From: Labrenzia sp. OB1
GTDB taxonomy: Bacteria > Pseudomonadota > Alphaproteobacteria > Rhizobiales > Stappiaceae
Reading direction: 5' to 3'
Assembly (NCBI RefSeq): GCF_001624695.1
Contig: NZ_JSEP01000008.1
Coordinates: 1-64,000 of the forward strand
DNA: 64,000 bases
Shown: piece by piece, positions 25,698-34,713 of the stretch
Layout of the letters: each line of letters begins with the position of its first letter
Numbering within the stretch: position 1 is the stretch's first letter
Made by a program: the position numbers and the translations under genes
The notes under the pieces: model-generated
The model's input: only the letters and a program-made list of their open reading frames with translations
Told to the model about the DNA's origin: nothing
Database searches by the model: none

Positions 25698-26708
25698 TTA
25701 TTGACCATATGGTATATTTTGTGCAAGCCCCTTGCCTGCTGCGGCTTGTTGATGACCGGCCTCGTCCCGTTCAAGGAATTCGACGGCTATACCGGCGGCA
25801 ATCGCAGCCGGATGTTTTGATTTTATTGCCGAAACTCCGACCGGACAGACCATTTTAGAGATAAGTGAGACGTCCATTCCTCTCGATTTCAAACGCCTCC
25901 GAAACCTTGCGCGCTTGGTTTTTGAGCCAATGACACCGCAATAGGCGAACCTTTGCTGAAGCAAGGCGCGTGCCATGATTTCCTCATCAAGCGCGTGGGA
26001 ATGGGTCATTGCCAGCACAAAGGCCTCGTCGGGAGCCTGTTCCAGAAGGGATGCGGGTTCGGGAACGCAGATTTTTTTGACATTGGCCGGTACCGGGCCG
26101 GGAAACTGTTCCGCCCGGCTGTCGATCCAGGAAACGGAAAAAGGCAAGGGCGCGAGCGCCAGCACAAGTGCCTTGCCGACATGGCCGGCTCCAAAAAGAA
26201 AAATTGGGCGAAGGTTCGCTCCGAAGCGTTCTGTCAGCACACGCGTGCCGTTTTCCGGATCGGTATCAATGTTGAAGGCGTCACCCGGAACTGTCTCGAC
26301 AATCCGCCGGTTCAGCGAGCCTGCGGGCTCGAGACCGGACACGGTCGCAAATGGTGTTTCTTCCGCTTCCCTGGCGGCCAGAAGCTCCACTGTTTCCAGA
26401 GCGTCCGGCGTGAACACTTCAACTGCGAGTTCCGCGCGTCCACCGCAGCATTGTCCAAGATCTGGTCCCAGGGAAACCGAGTGCAGATCAAAAGAGGCTT
26501 TTCCGGAGCCCGCTGCCCTGGCAGCGCGCCGGATAGCCTCGAATTCCAGGGTTCCACCGCCGATCGTCCCGTAAAAAGTGGATTGGGGGCCGACGACCAT
26601 GCGTGCGCCCGCCTCCCGGGGAGTTGAGCCTTCGGCCCGGGCAACCGTGACGAGGGCACACGCCTTGCCGTGCCTCAGGTTATCCGCGATGTGCGCCCAG
26701 ATCCTCAC
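25698..26708 (-). CDS. xdhC: Xanthine dehydrogenase accessory protein XdhC
   Basis: XdhC binds molybdenum cofactor, promotes its sulfuration and inserts it into XdhB. The 336-residue protein has the N-terminal module with EGSTPREAGARM and GTIGGGTLEFEA, a Cys-Cys pair near residue 100 (LGQCCGGRAE), and a C-terminal Rossmann domain (FLFGAGHVGKAL; YCGVIGSKTKRARF). Its start overlaps the xdhB stop by 4 bp. It is distinct in sequence from the CoxF paralogue at 8515. Confidence 0.93.
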   Translation of the reverse strand: MRIWAHIADNLRHGKACALVTVARAEGSTPREAGARMVVGPQSTFYGTIGGGTLEFEAIRRAARAAGSGKASFDLHSVSLGPDLGQCCGGRAELAVEVFTPDALETVELLAAREAEETPFATVSGLEPAGSLNRRIVETVPGDAFNIDTDPENGTRVLTERFGANLRPIFLFGAGHVGKALVLALAPLPFSVSWIDSRAEQFPGPVPANVKKICVPEPASLLEQAPDEAFVLAMTHSHALDEEIMARALLQQRFAYCGVIGSKTKRARFRRRLKSRGMDVSLISKMVCPVGVSAIKSKHPAAIAAGIAVEFLERDEAGHQQAAAGKGLAQNIPYGQ

Positions 26709-29044
26709 TGCGTCGCTTTCCTCCTGCGCATGTCCTGAACCGCTTTCATGATCGCTTCAGGCGTCGCGGGTGCATCCAGCGAAGGCACCTCACCGGGATT
26801 GAGACTGGCGACAGCGTCATTGATGGCGCAGAAGACGGAATTTGCAAGCATGACCGGCGGCTCGCCGACCGCCTTTGAGCGGTAGACGGTCGCTTGCGGA
26901 TTTCCCTCGCCCTCATAGAGATCGACCCTGAAGTCTTCAGGCACATCGGACGCCGTCGGAATCTTGTAGGTTGACGGGGCATGGGTGCGCAGACGCCCCT
27001 TGTCGTCCCAGACCAGTTCCTCCGTCGTCAGCCAGCCCATCCCTTGAACGAAACCGCCTTCTATCTGTCCAAGATCGATGGCGGGATTGAGTGAGTGGCC
27101 GACATCGTGAAGGATATCAACCCGGTCCACGCTCATCTCGCCGGTCATCGTATCGATGGTGACTTCTGCGCAGGCGCCACCAAAGGCAAAATAAAAGAAT
27201 GGCCTGCCGGTAACGCTTTCCCTGTCCCAGGTAATCCCCGGTGTGGCGTAGTATCCGGCATGCGACAACTGAATGCGCGCGACAAAGGCCTGTTTGGCGA
27301 TTTCCGCGAGGGAGAATGCCTGTTCGCCGACGAGCACCTTGTTGTCGCCAAAATGGATCGCCTCGGGTCCGCACTGGTACTGTTCACCGATATAGGCAAT
27401 CAGCCGGTCCTTGATCTCTCGCGCAGCCTTGCGGGCAGCCATGGCGTTGAGGTCGGTGCCCGAGGAGGCAGCCGTCGGCGCGGTATTGGGAACTTTAGAC
27501 GTGTTGGTGGCCGTGATCCGCACCTTGTCGAGCGTTACGCCGAATTCCTCGGCGACGACCTGGGCGACCTTCTGGTTGAGCCCCTGCCCCATTTCCGTGC
27601 CGCCGTGGTTCAGATGAACCGAGCCATCCGTATAAAGATGCACAAGGGCGCCAGCCTGGTTGAGTTGTTTCAGGGTGAAGGAAATGCCAAATTTCACCGG
27701 CGTTAGGGCAAGGCCCTTCTTGAGGACAGCGTTTTCGGAGTTGAACCTTGCAACCTCTTCACGGCGGTTCCAATAGTCCGAGCTTTCCTCAATTTTTTCA
27801 ACAAGATCGAGCATCACCTCATGCTCTTCCACCGGCATGCCGTATGGGGTGAGATTGTGCTCGGCGTCGTAAAAATTCAGTTTGCGGATTTCGAGCGGAT
27901 CCCTGCCCGTCTTGATGGCGATGGCATCGATCATCCGTTCCGCCGCCAACATGCCCTGCGGTCCGCCGAAGCCCCTGAAGGCGGTGTTGGAACAGGTGTC
28001 GGTGCGCAATCGGCGCGACCGGATGAGGGCGTCCGGGTAAAAATAGCTCGAGTCGGCATGAAACATCGTGCGGTCGTTGACGCCGAGCGAAAGATCGGCG
28101 GAATATCCGCAGCGCGCCAGAAACTGGATGTCCACGGCCCGGATCTTGCCCGAACCGTCGTGTCCGACCTTCCATTCGACTTTGAAATCGTGCCGCTTGC
28201 CGGTCATGATCATGTCGTCGTCGCGATCAAGGCGCAACTTGCAGGCTCTGCCGGTCTTTTGTGCGGCCAGCGCCGCAAGAGCGGCCCATTGATTGGCCTG
28301 GGACTCCTTGCCGCCGAAGCCGCCGCCCATGCGGCGCACTTCCGCGGTGACGGCTGCATCCGGCACGCCGAGAACCTTGGCAACGGTGTGCTGGATTTCC
28401 GTCGGGTGCTGGGTGGAGGAATAGACAAGCATGCCGCCATCTTCCTGCGGCAGGGCCATGGCGACCTGGCCTTCGAGATAAAAATGCTCCTGCCCGCCGA
28501 TATACATGGTTCCGGAGAGCACCGCCTCTGACGCGGGCATGCCGGTTTCCGGCGAGCCTCGGCGGAACTGATAGTCCGGCATGACCGTGGTGTCCGCATC
28601 CACCGCATCGTCCGGGGTCAGGATCGGCGTGCTCGGTGTTATCTCGATTTTCGCATTGAGCGCCGCCTTGCGTGCGGCTTCGCGAGTCTCAGCGACGACA
28701 GCGAACACCACCTGGCCATTGAACAGGATTTCCTTCTCGGCCAGGACCGGATCGTCACCGAATGCGGAAGAACAGTCGTTTATCCCACGTATGTCAGCGG
28801 CGGTCAGCACTTCAACGACCCCCGGAGCCGACCTGACATCCTCCAGATCGATGGCGTGAACACTGCCGCGCACGGCATCTTTCGCCCATCCCGGAACCAC
28901 ATGCAGGGTGCCAACCGGCTCAACCATGTCGTCGATATATTCGGCTGTGCCGCGGACATGTTTTTCCGCGCTGTCATGCGGCAAGGACTTGCGGACCTGC
29001 TTCAAGGGCCCTGTCAGATCGAGGTGTTCAAGCGGCGCGGTCAT
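26705..29044 (-). CDS. xdhB: Xanthine dehydrogenase, molybdenum-binding subunit
   Basis: The 779-residue subunit catalyses hydroxylation of hypoxanthine/xanthine to urate. Features visible: EVRRMGGGFGGKES for cofactor contact, the substrate arginine loop NTAFRGFGGPQGM (where CoxL has AYRCSFR), HGGTEMGQGL, and the catalytic Glu in SKAVGEPPVML. Start ATG 29044 gives MTAPLEHL and overlaps xdhA by 17 bp; the longer frame to 29071 is not supported. Family knowledge plus the neighbouring urate-degrading genes favour xanthine as substrate. Confidence 0.95.
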   Translation of the reverse strand: MTAPLEHLDLTGPLKQVRKSLPHDSAEKHVRGTAEYIDDMVEPVGTLHVVPGWAKDAVRGSVHAIDLEDVRSAPGVVEVLTAADIRGINDCSSAFGDDPVLAEKEILFNGQVVFAVVAETREAARKAALNAKIEITPSTPILTPDDAVDADTTVMPDYQFRRGSPETGMPASEAVLSGTMYIGGQEHFYLEGQVAMALPQEDGGMLVYSSTQHPTEIQHTVAKVLGVPDAAVTAEVRRMGGGFGGKESQANQWAALAALAAQKTGRACKLRLDRDDDMIMTGKRHDFKVEWKVGHDGSGKIRAVDIQFLARCGYSADLSLGVNDRTMFHADSSYFYPDALIRSRRLRTDTCSNTAFRGFGGPQGMLAAERMIDAIAIKTGRDPLEIRKLNFYDAEHNLTPYGMPVEEHEVMLDLVEKIEESSDYWNRREEVARFNSENAVLKKGLALTPVKFGISFTLKQLNQAGALVHLYTDGSVHLNHGGTEMGQGLNQKVAQVVAEEFGVTLDKVRITATNTSKVPNTAPTAASSGTDLNAMAARKAAREIKDRLIAYIGEQYQCGPEAIHFGDNKVLVGEQAFSLAEIAKQAFVARIQLSHAGYYATPGITWDRESVTGRPFFYFAFGGACAEVTIDTMTGEMSVDRVDILHDVGHSLNPAIDLGQIEGGFVQGMGWLTTEELVWDDKGRLRTHAPSTYKIPTASDVPEDFRVDLYEGEGNPQATVYRSKAVGEPPVMLANSVFCAINDAVASLNPGEVPSLDAPATPEAIMKAVQDMRRRKATQ

Positions 29045-30509
29045 TGTCGGCCTCCCGCTGTGCCAGCACACGGATATCTTCCGGCGCCGTTCCGCTGATT
29101 TCCATCAAGGCCTTGGCCAAAAGAGCCCTTGCGGTTTCCATGCGGTATTCCGCGCTGGCCCGCATGTCGCTCAAGGGCGTGAAATCGGTCAGCAGCGCCT
29201 GCATGCCTTCGCCCCATGTCGATGGATCGTCCACAAGAGCGCCGGTCAATGCAGCTTCCGCACCTGCCGCCCGTTTGGGTATGCCCGCCATGCCTCCATA
29301 GGCGATACGCGCTTCGCGGATCACGCCGTTTTCCAGGGTGAAACGGAAAGCGCCCATGACCGAGGAGATATCCTGATCGAACCGCTTGGTGATCTTGTAG
29401 CAACGGAATGTCTGATTGCCGGACAGGCGCGGCACGAACAGGCCGGTGACGAATTCCCCCGGCTTGCGGTCCTGCTTGCCGTAGTCGATGAAGAACTCCT
29501 CCAGCGGCAGCGCGCGGGATCCATCGATTGTCTGCAGCTCCAGCGTGGTTCCAAGGGCAATCAGCGCCGGAGGCGTATCGCCGATCGGCGAGCCGTTGGC
29601 GATGTTTCCACCCACCGTTCCGGACGCGCGAACCTGCTTGGAGCCGATGCGTTTCCAGAGTTCGCCAAGATCGGCCGACAGGTCGGTCATGGCTTCCTCG
29701 CTTGCCTGGTAGGTTGCGGTCGCGCCGATCAGCACACCCGAAGGGCTGTTCTCTACCCGGTCGAGACCTTCGATGCGGCCAAGCCAGATCGTTCTCGACA
29801 GGTCGCGCAGTTGCTTGGTGATCCAGAGACCGACATCGGTCGCGCCGGCCACCAGCGTAGCGTCGGGATGCTGGGCGTATAGAGAGGCAAGGCCGTCCAG
29901 AGTCGATGGAGAGGCAAAAAAACGCTCGCTGTCGCCGATGAAGACGTCCCGGCTGTCCGCAAGCGCCTGAAGTCTTTCACGCGTTTCGTTGGCGCGCCAC
30001 GAAAAAGCGTCGTCGGCCGCATCGAAACAGGCGTCCAGAGCCGCCTCCACGATGGGGCGATATCCGGTGCAGCGGCAAAGGTTGCCTGCCAGCCACTCGT
30101 TTACGGTCTTCCGGGACTTCTGCTGGCCTTCCGAATGATACAGCGTAAAGAGGGTCATGATGAACCCTGGTGTACAGAAACCGCATTGCGAGCCATGGCA
30201 GGCAACCATCGCGGCTTGAACCGGGTGCAGCTTGTCATCTGCGGTCAGGTCCTCGACGGTCACCAGCTCGGCACCGTCGATCATGCCCAGAAGCTGAATG
30301 CAGCTGTTCACGGGCTGGTAGACCGGTTTTCCATCCACAAGACGGCCCAGTGCCACTGTGCAGGCGCCGCAGTCACCTTCCCCGCATCCTTCCTTGGTTC
30401 CCGTCTCACGGCGGCGGAGCCTCAGGTAGTCGAGAACGGTATCGGTCGGGCCGACATCGTCCAGTTCGACGATCTCGCCACCTTTCAGGAAGCGTATGGT
30501 TTCGCGCAT
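29028..30509 (-). CDS. xdhA: Xanthine dehydrogenase, Fe-S/FAD subunit
   Basis: A 493-residue fusion of the two [2Fe-2S] domains and the FAD domain. Cluster ligands are Cys42, Cys47, Cys50 and Cys70, then Cys109, Cys112, Cys145 and Cys147 ([18 protein letters not shown]). The FAD domain (about 190-480) has the GGNIANGSPIGD-type motif. This subunit passes electrons from the molybdenum site to NAD+. It begins 3 bp after the hiuH stop, so hiuH-xdhABC is one transcript. Confidence 0.95.
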   Translation of the reverse strand: MRETIRFLKGGEIVELDDVGPTDTVLDYLRLRRRETGTKEGCGEGDCGACTVALGRLVDGKPVYQPVNSCIQLLGMIDGAELVTVEDLTADDKLHPVQAAMVACHGSQCGFCTPGFIMTLFTLYHSEGQQKSRKTVNEWLAGNLCRCTGYRPIVEAALDACFDAADDAFSWRANETRERLQALADSRDVFIGDSERFFASPSTLDGLASLYAQHPDATLVAGATDVGLWITKQLRDLSRTIWLGRIEGLDRVENSPSGVLIGATATYQASEEAMTDLSADLGELWKRIGSKQVRASGTVGGNIANGSPIGDTPPALIALGTTLELQTIDGSRALPLEEFFIDYGKQDRKPGEFVTGLFVPRLSGNQTFRCYKITKRFDQDISSVMGAFRFTLENGVIREARIAYGGMAGIPKRAAGAEAALTGALVDDPSTWGEGMQALLTDFTPLSDMRASAEYRMETARALLAKALMEISGTAPEDIRVLAQREADNDRAA

Positions 30510-30512
30510 TTT

Positions 30513-30863
30513 TCAGCTCCCCCGGTAAGTTGAATAGCTGAAGGGAGACAGTAGCAACGGCACGTGATAATGGCCGTGAGCCTCCGCGACGCCAAACCGG
30601 ATCGGAATAACGTCCAAAAACAACGGGTCGGGCAAATTCTGGCAGGTCTTGCGCAGATAGTCGCCGGCAAAAAAGCGCAATTCGTAAGTGCCGGTCGCGA
30701 ATGCGCTGCCTTCAAGCATCGGGCCGTCGACTCTGCCGTCGTCGTTGGTTTCGTGAGTTGAAATCAGTTCAGGCGCGGCACCCTGGGCCCAGAGTTCTAT
30801 TTTCAGACCTCTGGCCGGTTTGCCGAGTGCGGTGTCCAGAACGTGCGTCGTCAAACGCCCCAT
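30513..30863 (-). CDS. hiuH: 5-hydroxyisourate hydrolase
   Basis: HiuH is the transthyretin-like enzyme that hydrolyses 5-hydroxyisourate, the product of PuuD, to OHCU. The 116-residue protein starts with [14 protein letters not shown] and ends with the diagnostic YRGS, both containing catalytic residues. No signal peptide, so cytoplasmic. I chose ATG 30863, preceded by GAGGGAG, over the ATG 30 bases upstream. First gene of the purine operon; a dyad candidate operator lies about 100 bp upstream. Confidence 0.94.
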   Translation of the reverse strand: MGRLTTHVLDTALGKPARGLKIELWAQGAAPELISTHETNDDGRVDGPMLEGSAFATGTYELRFFAGDYLRKTCQNLPDPLFLDVIPIRFGVAEAHGHYHVPLLLSPFSYSTYRGS

Positions 30864-30957
30864 ATGGTTTTCTCCCTCGCGCGGCCAGAGCATCCAGCAT
30901 TCAATCGAACGCAGTGACGATGCTCTATTTCCCTAGAAACGATCAACTTCCGGATGC

Positions 30958-30975
30958 CCAACCGATATCGATTGG
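30958..30975. promoter_or_regulatory. Dyad upstream of the purine operon
   Basis: CCAACCGATATCGATTGG is an 18-bp inverted repeat with a single mismatched pair, about 95 bp upstream of the hiuH start and between hiuH and the lysR gene. It is a candidate operator for hiuH-xdhABC. The upstream LysR-type protein or a MarR-type urate sensor could bind it; the sequence alone cannot decide. Confidence 0.4.
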
Positions 30976-31017
30976 AGGTTGCTCGTTAGAGTGCCACGAA
31001 ACTGTCGTAAAAAATGT

Positions 31018-31030
31018 GCCTTAAAAAGGC
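31018..31030 (-). terminator. Short terminator-like hairpin after the lysR gene
   Basis: Read on the minus strand, GCCTT-TTT-AAGGC is followed by ACATTTTTTAC, that is, a short stem with a T-run, 38 bp after the lysR stop. The stem is only 5 bp, so strength is doubtful. It would separate lysR from hiuH transcription. Confidence 0.4.
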
Positions 31031-31067
31031 GCGGATCCAAAGCGCTCATTTGAGATCTTGTTGATGC

Positions 31068-32018
31068 CTATTTGGCAGCAAGTGATGGAAGATGGTCCTT
31101 CAAGGAGTACACAGCATGATCAAAGAACATGCCCGGAGCCAAAGCCAACGCGCGCAGCGACGAGGTAACCACACACAAACGGTCTTCCTGAAGCGGGGCA
31201 TCCGACAAGGGTTTAAACACCAGTGTGCCGGCCTCCAGGTCATCCTCGCAGCCGATAAGCGTCTGAAAGCCGATCACATCCTCTTCCCTGGCCAGAGCTC
31301 GCATCAGGCGCAGGGAATTGGCTTCCACATAAGTTCGCGAGGCGCCCAGTATCCGGGCACGCACCACATCGATGCGGGTGCGCAGGGAGAGCCCCTCCGC
31401 CGGAAGGGCGACGGGATATTTCAGACAATCCTGGAGGCTGAGCAGCTTTTCTCCTGCCAGCGGGTGAGCGGGAGACATCAGCGCGCCGATGACGAGATCA
31501 TGGTGAAAGGCGGTTGTCAGAGATGAGGTTTCGGGCGGATCAAATGTGAATCCGACATCCGCCTCGGCTGCCCCCACCATGCGGGCCGCTTCCCTGGAAG
31601 AGGACACTGCGACGTTGACGTGAATGCCCGGATAGCTTTTCCGGAAGCTGCTTATGATAGCCGGCAACAGCTTTTCCGCGACGCTTTCCACCGAGGCAAT
31701 CGATACCGTGCCCCGGCGCAGGCCTTTCAGGGCATCGAGTTCGGCCACGGTTCCATCGAAGTCGGAATAGGTCCGCCTGATGTGGGCAAGCAGAAGTTCG
31801 CCGGCCTGAGACAGCCGCAGCCTGCGAGCCACCCGGTCGAAGAGTTGCAGGCCAAGAGCCTCCTCAAGCCAAAGGATCTGCCGGTTGACGGCTGAGGAAG
31901 CGACATTCAGTTCGCGCGAGGCAGCCCGGATCGAACCGGCCTCCGCCGCGGCCAAAAAGTACCGCATGGCGGGGGTGTAGAGATTTCGCGAGAGATCCTG
32001 GGACCGGCCGGAACGCAT
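31068..32018 (-). CDS. LysR-family transcriptional regulator
   Basis: A 316-residue protein with an N-terminal winged helix-turn-helix (about 13-72: MRYFLAAAEAGSIRAASRELN and FDRVARRLRLSQAG) and a periplasmic-binding-protein-like effector domain (about 95-300). It lies directly upstream of the purine operon on the same strand, with no other gene between. Control of hiuH-xdh by purine-pathway metabolites is likely from position (inference); LysR proteins usually bind T-N11-A dyads. Confidence 0.88.
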   Translation of the reverse strand: MRSGRSQDLSRNLYTPAMRYFLAAAEAGSIRAASRELNVASSAVNRQILWLEEALGLQLFDRVARRLRLSQAGELLLAHIRRTYSDFDGTVAELDALKGLRRGTVSIASVESVAEKLLPAIISSFRKSYPGIHVNVAVSSSREAARMVGAAEADVGFTFDPPETSSLTTAFHHDLVIGALMSPAHPLAGEKLLSLQDCLKYPVALPAEGLSLRTRIDVVRARILGASRTYVEANSLRLMRALAREEDVIGFQTLIGCEDDLEAGTLVFKPLSDAPLQEDRLCVVTSSLRALALAPGMFFDHAVYSLKDHLPSLAAK

Positions 32019-32033
32019 CTTGCCTCGTTCGCT

Positions 32034-33011
32034 TTAGGGGATCAGGACCGTGGTGCCGGTTGTCTTCCGGCTCTCCAGGTCCTGATGCGCCTGACCCGCG
32101 TCGGCGAGCCTGTATTCCTGATTGATCCCGATCCGGACAATGCCTTTTTCAACGACTTCGAACAGTTCTCCCGCCGTGCGCTCCAGATCTTCCCGACTGG
32201 CGATATAGTTGAAAAGGGTCGGCCGGGTTGCGTAGAGCGACCCTTTTTGCGCCAGCAGCGCCAGATTGAAATCGGTGATCGGACCGGAAGCCTGGCCAAA
32301 ACTGACCCAGAGACCGCGTTGTTTCAAGCAATCGAGCGAGCCCGGATAGGTGTCTTTTCCAACGGAATCGTAAACGACGTCACACCCTTTGCCGCTGGTG
32401 ATCTCCTTCACCCGTTCGGCGAAGTTTTCCGTCCGGTAATTGATCATATGCTGGTAGCCATGGGCCCTGGCGAGTTCAATCTTTTCGTCCGATCCCGCCG
32501 TCCCGATGACGGTCGCGCCCAGATGCGCCGCCCATTGACCGGCGATAAGACCGACGCCGCCGGCGGCGGCATGGAACAGAAGCGTCGTCTGCGGGCCAAC
32601 CTTGAAGGTCTGTCTGAGAAGATACTGGGCGGTCATGCCCTTCAGCATCATGCCGGCCGCAGTCTTGTCGTCGATCGCATCGGGGACGATCACAAGCCGG
32701 TCGGCTGGAACGACGCGTTCCTGGGCGTATGCACCCAACGGACCGGCATAGGCCACCCTGTCACCTGGCTTCAGGTGTGTGACGCCTTCTCCGACAGTCC
32801 GCACGATCCCTGCCGCTTCATTGCCGGGGCTGAACGGCGTTCCATTCGGTGCGGGATAGAGGCCTGTGCGGAAATAGACGTCGATGAAGTTCAGACCGAC
32901 GGCGGTCTGGCGGATGCGTGCTTCGCCGGGCCCGGGCTCTCCGACGTCGATCTGTTCCCAGCGCATCGCTTCCGGACCACCGGTTTCGTGTATTCGGATT
33001 GCGTGAACCAT
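32034..33011 (-). CDS. qor: NADPH:quinone oxidoreductase (zeta-crystallin-like)
   Basis: A 325-residue MDR-family zinc-independent oxidoreductase. It shows the family N terminus (IRIHETGGPEAMRWEQI), the segment NFIDVYFRTGLYP, and the nucleotide-binding loop AAAGGVGLIAGQWA (about 150-163). QOR1-type enzymes reduce quinones with NADPH. Zinc-binding cysteines of alcohol dehydrogenases are absent. It lies 15 bp upstream of the lysR start on the same strand, so they may be co-transcribed. Confidence 0.88.
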   Translation of the reverse strand: MVHAIRIHETGGPEAMRWEQIDVGEPGPGEARIRQTAVGLNFIDVYFRTGLYPAPNGTPFSPGNEAAGIVRTVGEGVTHLKPGDRVAYAGPLGAYAQERVVPADRLVIVPDAIDDKTAAGMMLKGMTAQYLLRQTFKVGPQTTLLFHAAAGGVGLIAGQWAAHLGATVIGTAGSDEKIELARAHGYQHMINYRTENFAERVKEITSGKGCDVVYDSVGKDTYPGSLDCLKQRGLWVSFGQASGPITDFNLALLAQKGSLYATRPTLFNYIASREDLERTAGELFEVVEKGIVRIGINQEYRLADAGQAHQDLESRKTTGTTVLIP

Positions 33012-33037
33012 TTAATCCTCCGCGGCAGTGGCTGCCG

Positions 33038-33766
33038 TTAGCTGTTGTCGGTCTTGCGACGATTTCGTTTGGCAAGAACATTAATGATTTCAACGCCTGC
33101 CGAAAAGGCCATGGCGAAATAGATGTAACCGCGCGGGATGTGAAACCCCAGACCGTCCGCGACCAGCGCGACGCCGATAAGAAGCAGGAAAGACAGGGCC
33201 AGCATCTTCGTGGTCGGATGCTTCTGGATGAACGAGGCTACCGGTCCCGAGGCTATGAACATCACGATCATTGCCAGAACGACAGCGGCGACCATGACCT
33301 CGATGTGCTCGGCCATGCCGATCGCGGTGATGATGGAATCGACGGAAAAGACAAGATCGATGACGATGATCTGGGCGATGACCGCCGCAAAACTCATCTT
33401 GATGTCACGCGGAGCCCCCTCCTCGCCTTCCCCCTCGATCCCGTTGTGAATCTCGTGCGTGGCCTTGAAGAGCAGGAACAGGCCACCGGCGATCAGGATC
33501 GCGTCCCTCCAGGAAAAGGTATGGTCGCCGAGACTGAAGAACGGCGCCGTCAGCCCGACCAGCCACGTCAGGACGGACAACAGGGCGATGCGGAACACCA
33601 GCGCCAGAGCAAGACCGATCTGCCGGGCACGATGCGCCATCGCTGCCGGAAGGCGTGAAACGATTACAGAGATGAAGACGATGTTGTCGATGCCGAGCAC
33701 GATTTCCATGACCGTCAGGGTCACGAGACTTGCCCAGATCTGAGGATCCGTTACCCAGGCCAGCAT
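33038..33766 (-). CDS. TerC-family integral membrane protein
   Basis: A 242-residue protein with about seven membrane spans and the acidic membrane motifs of the TerC/YoaE family: MEIVLGIDNIVFI (about 21-33) and VIDLVFSVDSIITAIGM (about 137-153). TerC proteins are linked to metal (Mn2+) efflux and loading of exported proteins. A charged cytoplasmic loop (about 108-122) separates the two halves. No tellurite-resistance neighbours are present, so the exact role is open. Confidence 0.88.
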   Translation of the reverse strand: MLAWVTDPQIWASLVTLTVMEIVLGIDNIVFISVIVSRLPAAMAHRARQIGLALALVFRIALLSVLTWLVGLTAPFFSLGDHTFSWRDAILIAGGLFLLFKATHEIHNGIEGEGEEGAPRDIKMSFAAVIAQIIVIDLVFSVDSIITAIGMAEHIEVMVAAVVLAMIVMFIASGPVASFIQKHPTTKMLALSFLLLIGVALVADGLGFHIPRGYIYFAMAFSAGVEIINVLAKRNRRKTDNS

Positions 33767-33802
33767 GGCTACCTCTGTTTTGTGTGCTATTTCGGCAGAA
33801 AA

Positions 33803-34519
33803 TCAGTCAACCCGGTCGAGCAGTTGCTGTACTGCGGAAACCGAGAACAGATACAGGCTCGCGGCAGTAAATATCAGCGCATAAACACCGTCGAGTGACA
33901 TGTCGTTCAAGATTGCCAGGGCAGCAAGGCCCATCCAGAGCAAAGTGACCGGCAAGGTCAGCACGCGCCAGCGGCGCACGCGGACCGGATGCACGAAACG
34001 GACGGGCGCAAAGGTCAGCGCACAGCACAGGAGCACGAATGCGATGGTGAAGCCTTCGGAAGGCGACAGCACCATCAGACCGAAAACCGCCATATTCCAG
34101 CCGGCCGGAAAGCCCTTGAAGGAACCGTCCGGTGTTTTCATGCCGTTGTCGGCAAAATAGAGCGCGCCCGTGAAGACGACGAGCCCGCCGCAAATCCAGT
34201 TCCAGGGCTGCGACAGCATAAGGCTCCAGGACAGCGCGAATGCCGGCAGGAACACATAGGTCGCATAATCGATGACAAAATCGAGAGAGGCTCCCGACCA
34301 GCGGGGCAGTCGTTCGGCGATATTGTAGCGCCGGGCGAGTGGGCCATCTATCCCGTCGACAAAAAAGGCCAGACCAAGCCAGGCGAACATTTCCGACCAC
34401 CGCCCCTGAGCACCCGCAAGAAGGGCCACCAGGGCAATCGGCGCGCCTGAAGCGGTCAGAATATGGATCAGGAACAGGACCGGTTCCGGAGCCTCTTTGC
34501 CTGGCGTAATATCTGTCAC
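33803..34519 (-). CDS. pcs: Phosphatidylcholine synthase
   Basis: Pcs condenses choline with CDP-diacylglycerol to make phosphatidylcholine in one step, in the inner membrane. The 238-residue protein has about eight hydrophobic segments and the CDP-alcohol phosphotransferase motif DGIDGPLARRYN followed by GASLDFVIDY, with all the Asp residues. Length and the motif LYFADNGMKTPDGSFKGFPA fit Rhizobiales Pcs. Its presence supports an alphaproteobacterial host with a phosphatidylcholine-containing membrane. Confidence 0.92.
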   Translation of the reverse strand: MTDITPGKEAPEPVLFLIHILTASGAPIALVALLAGAQGRWSEMFAWLGLAFFVDGIDGPLARRYNIAERLPRWSGASLDFVIDYATYVFLPAFALSWSLMLSQPWNWICGGLVVFTGALYFADNGMKTPDGSFKGFPAGWNMAVFGLMVLSPSEGFTIAFVLLCCALTFAPVRFVHPVRVRRWRVLTLPVTLLWMGLAALAILNDMSLDGVYALIFTAASLYLFSVSAVQQLLDRVD

Positions 34520-34713
34520 GGGGTTTCCCTATTTATAGGCCAGAGCAAGGTTCAGTCTTAAACAGCGCCTGGATTGATTAATTCATTCCCCGCCCAGCGA
34601 ATTCACAGGTGCTGGGACAATCATCTATTGCAATCGTATGACAGTGTGAACCGAAAAAACAGTCCTGCTCCGCTTTCGGGCTGAAACACGTGTAAAAACT
34701 TCCCGGACGACGG

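Noticed and set aside
26705-29044. Possible second CO dehydrogenase (form II CoxL)
   Set aside because: The loop reads NTAFRGFGG, not AYRCSFR or AYRGAGR, and the neighbours hiuH, puuD and uraD identify xanthine dehydrogenase.
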